This document shows positions 58,696 through 64,000 of a stretch of 64,000 bases of DNA, piece by piece. The position numbers and the translations under genes were made by a program. The notes beneath the pieces were generated by a model. The model searched no databases and was not told the origin of the DNA. It saw only the letters and a list, made by a program, of their open reading frames with translations. The first letter of the stretch is position 1. Each line of letters opens with the position of its first letter. Source of the stretch: Labia minor. Its lineage: Eukaryota > Arthropoda > Insecta > Dermaptera > Spongiphoridae. Where the stretch lies: positions 70,113,267 to 70,177,266 of the forward strand of contig OY720346.1 in NCBI GenBank assembly GCA_963082975.1, read 5' to 3'.

Positions 58696-59873
58696 CAGGG
58701 CTTCGAACCGGAACTGAACCGAAAACCGAAAACCGAAAAAAACCGTTATTTTTGCCGGAACGAAAACCGGAGCTGAACCGAAAAAATAATATCGGTTTAT
58801 TTCGGTTCAGTACGTGTTCAATCCAGAGTTGCCACAAGAGGTGTTTTGGCAACACCCAAGCCCGAATTTTTCAATTAGTTATGCCTCGCACTGCATGGTG
58901 TCGCTAAAAACTTTGTTTCAAAAATTAGTGTCCTAGTCATACTCTCCCTTCGGTTGTGTTGGCAGCGTCTCGTAGTCGCAATACAGAATTTAATGTTTTC
59001 ATCGTTTGTTTAATACTGATATTTTGATTTAATGATAGTATTAATTTTTTAAATTATTTATTCCATTTGTTACAGGGTTATGTATTGATATAAAGAAAAT
59101 GATTCATAAATATAAATAAAATTATTAAATAAATTTAAACAAATATTGAATACCTTTGACCAAGTACGAAGATTAGACAGTAAAAAACTTATTTTAGAAT
59201 TTTGGGAGGAAAATAAAAATACATATCCTCATTTTAACAAAATTGCAATGGTGGTTTTAGGAGATACTGCAACACAAGTTAGTGTTGAAAGAGCTTTCTC
59301 TGGTTTAAAGTTTATTTTATGAGACAATAGAAATAGTTTAAATGAAAATATATTGGAAGGTATTTTGATAATTAGAAGTAATTTTCATCTTTTATAATTA
59401 TAGTTATAATTATAAGTAAATATATCCAAGAATCCTGTATACTTTAACATTAAATATACGAATTTGTTTCGTTTGTTGAGTGTTTGAAAGTAGAAGGATG
59501 TAAAAAAATATTCATACTTATTTGTTCCGTTTAATAAATTATATTAACATCTTATATTAAATACTTCTAATTATTATACCTTTAATTAATTATTATTATT
59601 TATATTATATTGTATCAATTCATGTAGTATGATTTAGGGTGGTAGCAAGAAATATTTTTATATATTTATGGCAGACTCGGCATACCCCGACCTAAATTTC
59701 TAATACAAATAAAAGGTCTTTAAAATTAATTAATCGGAGCTGAACCGAAAACCGAAAACCGAAAAAAACCGTTATTTTTGCCGGAACGAAAACCGGAACC
59801 GAACTGATATTTTTTTTTTTTTATTGAACCGGAACGAAAACCGAAACGAAAAAAATAACGGTTCGAAGCCCTG
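58696..59873 (+). mobile_element. hAT transposon relic
   Basis: Ends CAGGGCTTCGAACCG in inverted orientation. A 60-base segment with repeated aaccgaaaaccg units near the left end (about 58712-58771) recurs in direct orientation near the right end (about 59738-59797). Only a C-terminal scrap of transposase is left inside. No clear 8-bp target duplication. The two overlapping frames at 58667-58907 are terminal-repeat translations. Confidence 0.8.
59173..59397 (+). pseudogene. hAT transposase, C-terminal dimerisation domain
   Basis: LDSKKLILEFWEENKNTYPH, KIAMVVLGDTATQVSVERA, FSGLKFIL, then an in-frame TGA (59320-59322), then DNRNSLNENILEGILIIRSN and TAA. The SVERAFS core is diagnostic of the hAT family dimerisation domain. 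The DDE catalytic part and zinc finger are absent. Confidence 0.88.
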
Positions 59874-60097
59874 ATAATATCAATGTATATCCTCCACTTT
59901 AAGAAAAAAAAATTTTATAAAAACTATCATAAATTATATAAATTCGGTTTTGATTGGAAAAACATTTATGACTAAATTTAAAAAAAATACGTTTTTCTCA
60001 TGGACTTAAAAGAATAAAATAATTTTCTATAAGCCTGACAAAGTTTATGGATGAATTGCTACATATTCAACTAAAATCATTGGGTGCTTGTATTTTT

Positions 60098-60723
60098 ACC
60101 GACCGACGATAGTAAGGGAGGTATTGTTTTCACACCAAATTTCACATGTGGAGATTTTTACATATCTCCACGAATCATGCATTTTCTAAACAGAAAAAAG
60201 TATTTTTAGCATGATGTCTGTCCGTCCGTCTGTCCGTCTGTCCGTATAGATGTGTACAGCCTGAACGGCTGAACCGATTTTGATGAAATTTGGTATATTT
60301 ACTTAATGCATCAGTGGGATGAATTGATCAACTTTTGGTGCAAATCCGGAAACCGGAAGTGGTAGTATTAGCGATCGACGATAGGAAGGAAAGGGTTATT
60401 TTCACACCAAATTTCACATGAGGAGATTTTTTACATATTATCACGAATCATTCACTTTGTATTTGTTTTATCTTCGAGAAAAATCATATTTATTAGTTTT
60501 TTCTTGATTTAAAATTATATGACGTCAACCAGCCATTCATGACGTCACAGACTGTTCTTACATATATATTATAAATAAAATAAAATTAAAAATATTTATG
60601 TTATATCCATATTTGTTTTTTATTAAATTAATAGATATATTAAAATTATTTGAAATTGGTTCTGTAGCTGGAAATTAATTTATTTCAAACTGTCGGTCGG
60701 TTCAGACCTGGCCACAGGTCAAC
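60098..60723 (+). mobile_element. RC-B (second Helentron-like family), full-length copy
   Basis: It begins ACCGACCGACGATAG after a T-run and ends with GTCGGTCGGT followed by the stem-loop ACCTG-gcca-CAGGT and caac. A (TCCG/TCTG)n tract at 60218-60245 is followed by gaacggctgaaccgattttgatgaa. Two related modules, each starting cgacgatag and containing ttttcacaccaaatttcacatg, flank the microsatellite. A pair of tgacgtca sites lies near 60520 and 60540. No coding capacity. Confidence 0.75.
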
Positions 60724-60965
60724 TTATTTTTGTTTACTTAAAAAGGAGAAACAATAACAATACAACAAAAGGCCCTTTTCAAACCTGACCTTTCTCAATA
60801 GATAATACAAATGTTATGTTCCAGTTCTAGGAAAAGGTTTATAAAATATATATTAGGTTGTAGCACAAGTTGGTATAAGAATTTGATGAAATTTTAAAGT
60901 CTATTTAGAAAGTATATGAAACAATGAATTTATCACATAAGATTTGTAATCATTTCAAAAATTAG

Positions 60966-61424
60966 CTGGAGTGTCTCCACTCGACTATCTCGCAATTTGA
61001 ATTGGATTAAATAACATAATATATTATATTTAAATTAAATTTAATTAATTATAAATTATAAATAATAAATAATAAATATTAAACCAGCGCATGTTTGGCT
61101 TTTTGTTGATGGCACCACGTCACGTGTTGGCGCGTGAGATTTGCAGTGTTAAAAATTTAATTCTGGTAATTTCAGCGAATCAATCAAGCTGAAATTCTAT
61201 ATATAGCAGTTTCATACAATTATTAATCATGTGAAAAATTATCAAACATATATCTTTATTTTTACGGTCACTTTAGAGGAAAAAAAATCAAAACGTTGTA
61301 GGTAATGACCCTCTTCCGGTTGAGCTACATTTCTCAAAAGTTGATAGAAAACTATGAATTTTGAATAATGTCCATGTACCAAATTTCATCATTCTAGCTC
61401 AAACCGTTTTTGCGTAATCTTGCC

Positions 61425-61496
<72 letters not shown>

Positions 61497-61607
61497 TTTT
61501 TCTCAACCTTAGTGAAAATGATTCAGGAACCTTCAAAACGTATAAAAACATCAAAATCTCAACATCGAAAATTTTCGTGATAGCAATACTATCTCTGGCG
61601 AGATAGT
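60966..61607 (-). mobile_element. RC-A (Helentron-like, non-autonomous), full-length copy 12
   Basis: This is the best-preserved copy of the commonest repeat here. Read on the minus strand it starts with ACTATCTCGC inside a small hairpin (ACTATCTC gcca GAGATAGT), has a TG microsatellite (61437-61491 on plus as CA), a conserved body with aaacggtttgagc, the box cacgtgacgtggtgcc, then GCGAGATAGT and a terminal stem-loop GAGTG-GAGA-CACTC followed by CAG. A 5'-terminal arm repeated inside the 3' end, then a stem-loop, is the asymmetric layout known for Helentron-associated elements (HINE/DINE-1). No coding capacity. Confidence 0.8.
61437..61491. repeat. (CA)n microsatellite in RC-A copy 12
   Basis: About 26 uninterrupted CA units preceded by (CATA)n. 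The same position in other RC-A copies holds much shorter TG tracts. Confidence 0.95.
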
Positions 61608-61868
61608 AATTAATAAAATCAAAATATTGAAAAAATATAATAGGGAGGTAGAAAAAAGGTTCGAACTCCCCTCTTCTTATTTTTACTTATCGGGTCTTCT
61701 GATTGGTTGCCTGTTTCGACACACCTTTTTTCGACTTAAACGCCACCAGGAATTTCCTTTAGCTATCATTTGCTCTCTGCATCTCACCAAGTCAACATTA
61801 GCACGCTTGCTAACGGAGTGTACTTTGCAATTTGTTTTCTTTTTCATTTTCTTTTTTCTTTTTTAATA
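61608..61868 (+). promoter_or_regulatory. Putative promoter and 5' UTR of the F-box/LRR gene
   Basis: A GC-richer 260-base gap lies between the RC-A copy and the ATG. It contains gattggt (inverted CCAAT) near 61700, a short inverted repeat TTAGC/GCTAA near 61798-61815 and a T/C-rich leader just before the ATG. I see no clear TATA box. The 61627 frame that crosses this gap starts at TTG and ends just before the ATG; it is not a gene. Confidence 0.4.
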
Positions 61869-63236
61869 ATGCCATTCAAAAATTTGAACACCAACATTTC
61901 TGTTCAGAAGCTGTCTCCTGGAAATGAAACAACTGTGAATTATACGTGTGATCAAGAATTACATCAACATATGAAGAGATTACCGCAAGAATTAGTAGGT
62001 AATATTCTGAAATATTCAACATTTCAACAATTGCTTGTTTTTAGTGAAGATCCATATTATTACGAAGTGATTATCAGGTATGGGATTGTTTCTTCTTTAC
62101 CTCCAATATCATTGCACGGTCGGAATTCCTTCTACGCGGAACAGTTTTTTCAACGATTCTATTTATTAATAGAAACTGTTTATGTATCTTCGTGGAATTA
62201 TGAATTTTTAATTGAGTTTATAAAAAATTTTCCCATGCCACGATTAAAAAAAATTAATATTGAAAATTGTGAGGTAGGTAGAGAAATAAAAATAAAAATA
62301 ATAGAAAATCTTCTAGAAAATTTAAAATGTCTTATAGAAGAAGGTAAATTGCCAACTTGTCCTACTTTCAATACGGTAGAAGAAATTAGTATCTTTGTAA
62401 TTGGGTATTTGCCTGATATTTTTCTATGGGCTATTAATTATTTTTTTCCAAATTTAAAAAAGTTACATCTAAGCAAAAATTATTTTCTAAATCCTACATT
62501 TTTTAAGAATATCAACAAACTTGAAACATTAAGTTTATGCGCACTGGCAAAAACTAAATCCTTGGAAACAATAGCTAACTTAAATAATTTAAAAAAATTA
62601 AGAATTATTCCTGAAAATGAGACCTGGCCATCTTATTTGTCTAAATTAGAAAATTTAGAACACCTAGAGATTGAGTACGGTGGCCCAGAAGAAATTCTCA
62701 GGAGTTATTTTGAAATTGCATCAGTATGTAAATTGAAAAAACTAAATCTTTACTGTATTCAATCCTTTACAGAACAACTAGTTAAAGTGTTTCTTGAAAA
62801 AAGGTTACCATTAACAAGTTTGACAATATTAAATTGCGACGATATCCATAATAATGCCTTGAAATTGCTTAATCAATTTGAAAATTTTACAGATCTCCGA
62901 TTAGTACACTGTAAATTATTAAAATCTAGTGATCTAGAGGATATCCATAAAATAAAAAAATTAAATATTTTATCTTTGCAGGATTGTTCATTAATATGTA
63001 ATGAAGTACTTCCATACATTTTTCAATGTAAAACATTATATCAATTAATTCTTCAGGGCACACAGATTAAAATTGATTTTAGTACATTTAAAAATAACTT
63101 GCGTCTTCATACATTGATCATTCAAAAAAAGGACAATTATAATGAGTATAGGTCCTTGAAATCTAATTTGAATCCTCTAGATAAGGGTCGAAATTTAAAA
63201 AAATTATTACCTTTTGCAAGTATAATCAAAAATTAA
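61869..63236 (+). CDS. F-box-like leucine-rich-repeat protein, single exon
   Basis: A 455-residue intronless reading frame, from the first in-frame ATG (context taataATGc) to TAA. Residues about 37-75 (RLPQELVGNILKYSTFQQLL) look like an F-box; from about residue 115 to 430 there are degenerate leucine-rich repeats with LxxLxL cores such as LKKLHLSKN, LETLSLCAL, LEHLEIEYG, LKKLNLYCI and LNILSLQDC. Such proteins usually act as substrate receptors of SCF ubiquitin ligases: the F-box binds Skp1 and the repeats bind the target. No signal peptide follows this Met; the frame stays open upstream to 61770 and would add a hydrophobic stretch, but has no ATG. The family name and substrate are not recognisable. 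An AATAAA overlaps the stop (63236-63241), another lies at 63362-63367. Intronless form and isolation suggest a lineage-expanded or retro-derived gene (inference). Confidence 0.85.
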   Translation: MPFKNLNTNISVQKLSPGNETTVNYTCDQELHQHMKRLPQELVGNILKYSTFQQLLVFSEDPYYYEVIIRYGIVSSLPPISLHGRNSFYAEQFFQRFYLLIETVYVSSWNYEFLIEFIKNFPMPRLKKINIENCEVGREIKIKIIENLLENLKCLIEEGKLPTCPTFNTVEEISIFVIGYLPDIFLWAINYFFPNLKKLHLSKNYFLNPTFFKNINKLETLSLCALAKTKSLETIANLNNLKKLRIIPENETWPSYLSKLENLEHLEIEYGGPEEILRSYFEIASVCKLKKLNLYCIQSFTEQLVKVFLEKRLPLTSLTILNCDDIHNNALKLLNQFENFTDLRLVHCKLLKSSDLEDIHKIKKLNILSLQDCSLICNEVLPYIFQCKTLYQLILQGTQIKIDFSTFKNNLRLHTLIIQKKDNYNEYRSLKSNLNPLDKGRNLKKLLPFASIIKN

Positions 63237-64000
63237 ATAAATTACCATTGTATGTTTGTATTTAAAAAAAAGGTATTGTTAACGTTAAATCATAAATATA
63301 TTATTCTAATTATTCTCAGTATTTCACATTTTTTCTACTATATTTATTTAGAATAATAATAAATAAACATTTTTTTTTATTTTTTTAATTTTATTCTATT
63401 TAAATTAAATTATTTATAAAATAATTTTAAATGTTTAATAAAATTAGTGTATAAAGTAAAATCATTTTATTATTTAGGTCAAATATAATGTCTATATTAA
63501 AATAAATACTATTCTTGTTCATTATAGTAATTGATGTTTTATTTAAAAGAAGACCATGATTTTAATTTTAACTTTTTACTCTATTTTAATTATTAACAAT
63601 AAATATTTGATATAAATGTTATAAAATTTTACGTTATTTTATTTATTTTAATATTTAAGCTATTGTGTATACTTATATTAAAATTAATAAAAATACATTT
63701 ATGTACTTTTTAATAAGTAAAGAGACAACTTTTAATAAATTCTCTTTTATGTTGATTTATTGTAAGTGTATAAAATCAACTTTAATACAAAAACTTAACA
63801 AATAATTCATTGGATCTTTTTGTCATATATAATCTCTTTATTAAAATAAATTTATAAAAAATACAAAATACAAATGATAATTGAACAATGGCAATACTCT
63901 AATATATATTTGATATTTTTAATGTATATCTTAATTAATATTAATTATTAAATATAATAAAAATTCATTAAAATTAATAAATATTATAAAATGAAATTTC
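63237..64000. other. AT-rich DNA downstream of the F-box/LRR gene
   Basis: Contains likely polyadenylation signals (63236-63241, 63362-63367) and taataaattctctttt (63730), otherwise featureless. Confidence 0.6.

Noticed and set aside
60966-61607. RC-A as an ordinary TIR transposon (MITE)
   Set aside because: The shared arm is terminal on one side only and lies inside a stem-loop end on the other, and no consistent target duplication is seen.
61627-61866. 79-codon frame upstream of the F-box/LRR gene
   Set aside because: Starts at TTG, different frame, ends in low-complexity Phe/Leu; looks like leader sequence.
61770-61868. Start of the LRR protein at TTG 61770
   Set aside because: It would add a hydrophobic stretch resembling a signal anchor, but there is no ATG in that extension; the ATG at 61869 is preferred.

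Overview
The window is AT-rich eukaryotic DNA, about four fifths A+T by eye, and most likely from an insect. The evidence is an animal-type gene with GT-AG introns (TPGS2), a DRE-type TATCGATA promoter motif, and a transposon mix typical of arthropods: mariner, hAT, a tRNA-derived SINE, non-LTR elements and abundant rolling-circle relics. The species cannot be read from the sequence. There is no bacterial, viral, rRNA or CRISPR content.

Only two protein-coding genes are convincing. (1) A complete five-exon TPGS2 gene (tubulin polyglutamylase complex subunit 2) lies at 45461-53048 on the plus strand. No single long reading frame shows it; it was rebuilt from splice sites and homology and encodes about 326 residues. 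(2) A single-exon F-box-like leucine-rich-repeat gene of 455 residues lies at 61869-63236, 260 bases downstream of a full-length rolling-circle repeat.

Everything else is intergenic or intronic DNA full of transposon remains. The main families are: RC-A, about 600 bp and at least 14 copies or fragments, with the architecture of a non-autonomous Helentron (HINE/DINE-1-like): 5' ACTATCTCGC, a central TG microsatellite, an internal 3' GCGAGATAGT and a terminal stem-loop. RC-B, about 620 bp, has the same layout with ACCGACCGAC arms. Hel-D is a Helitron-like family running from TCTTATCTTATTATACTAGC to a GC-rich hairpin and CTAA. There is one classic Helitron 3' end at 13842-13897. Mariner relics of five kinds occur at 16935, 28244, 32535, 40890 and 44178. 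hAT-type MITEs, several with 8-bp target duplications, and one hAT relic with a dimerisation domain (58696-59873) are present. A palindromic MITE family (MITE-F) with long arms has two copies in TPGS2 intron 1. LINE remains are at 12690-13672, 16580-17745 and 55990-56100, and tRNA-derived SINEs at 1-151, 33745 and 37003.

Layout. 0-12.7 kb: repeats in AT-rich DNA, with a GC-richer island near 9.8-10.06 kb. 12.7-17.7 kb: LINE, Helitron end, Hel-D and a nested mariner. 18-26.5 kb: RC-A, MITE-F, hAT and GC-richer single-copy islands at 18.5 and 25.8 kb. 26.5-33 kb: nested RC-B/RC-A and mariners. 33-45 kb: SINEs, hAT, RC-A inside Hel-D, and mariners. 45.4-53 kb: TPGS2. 53-61.6 kb: Hel-D, an R1-like scrap, a hAT relic and full-length RC-B and RC-A. 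61.8-63.2 kb: the F-box/LRR gene. The two genes have no evident functional link.
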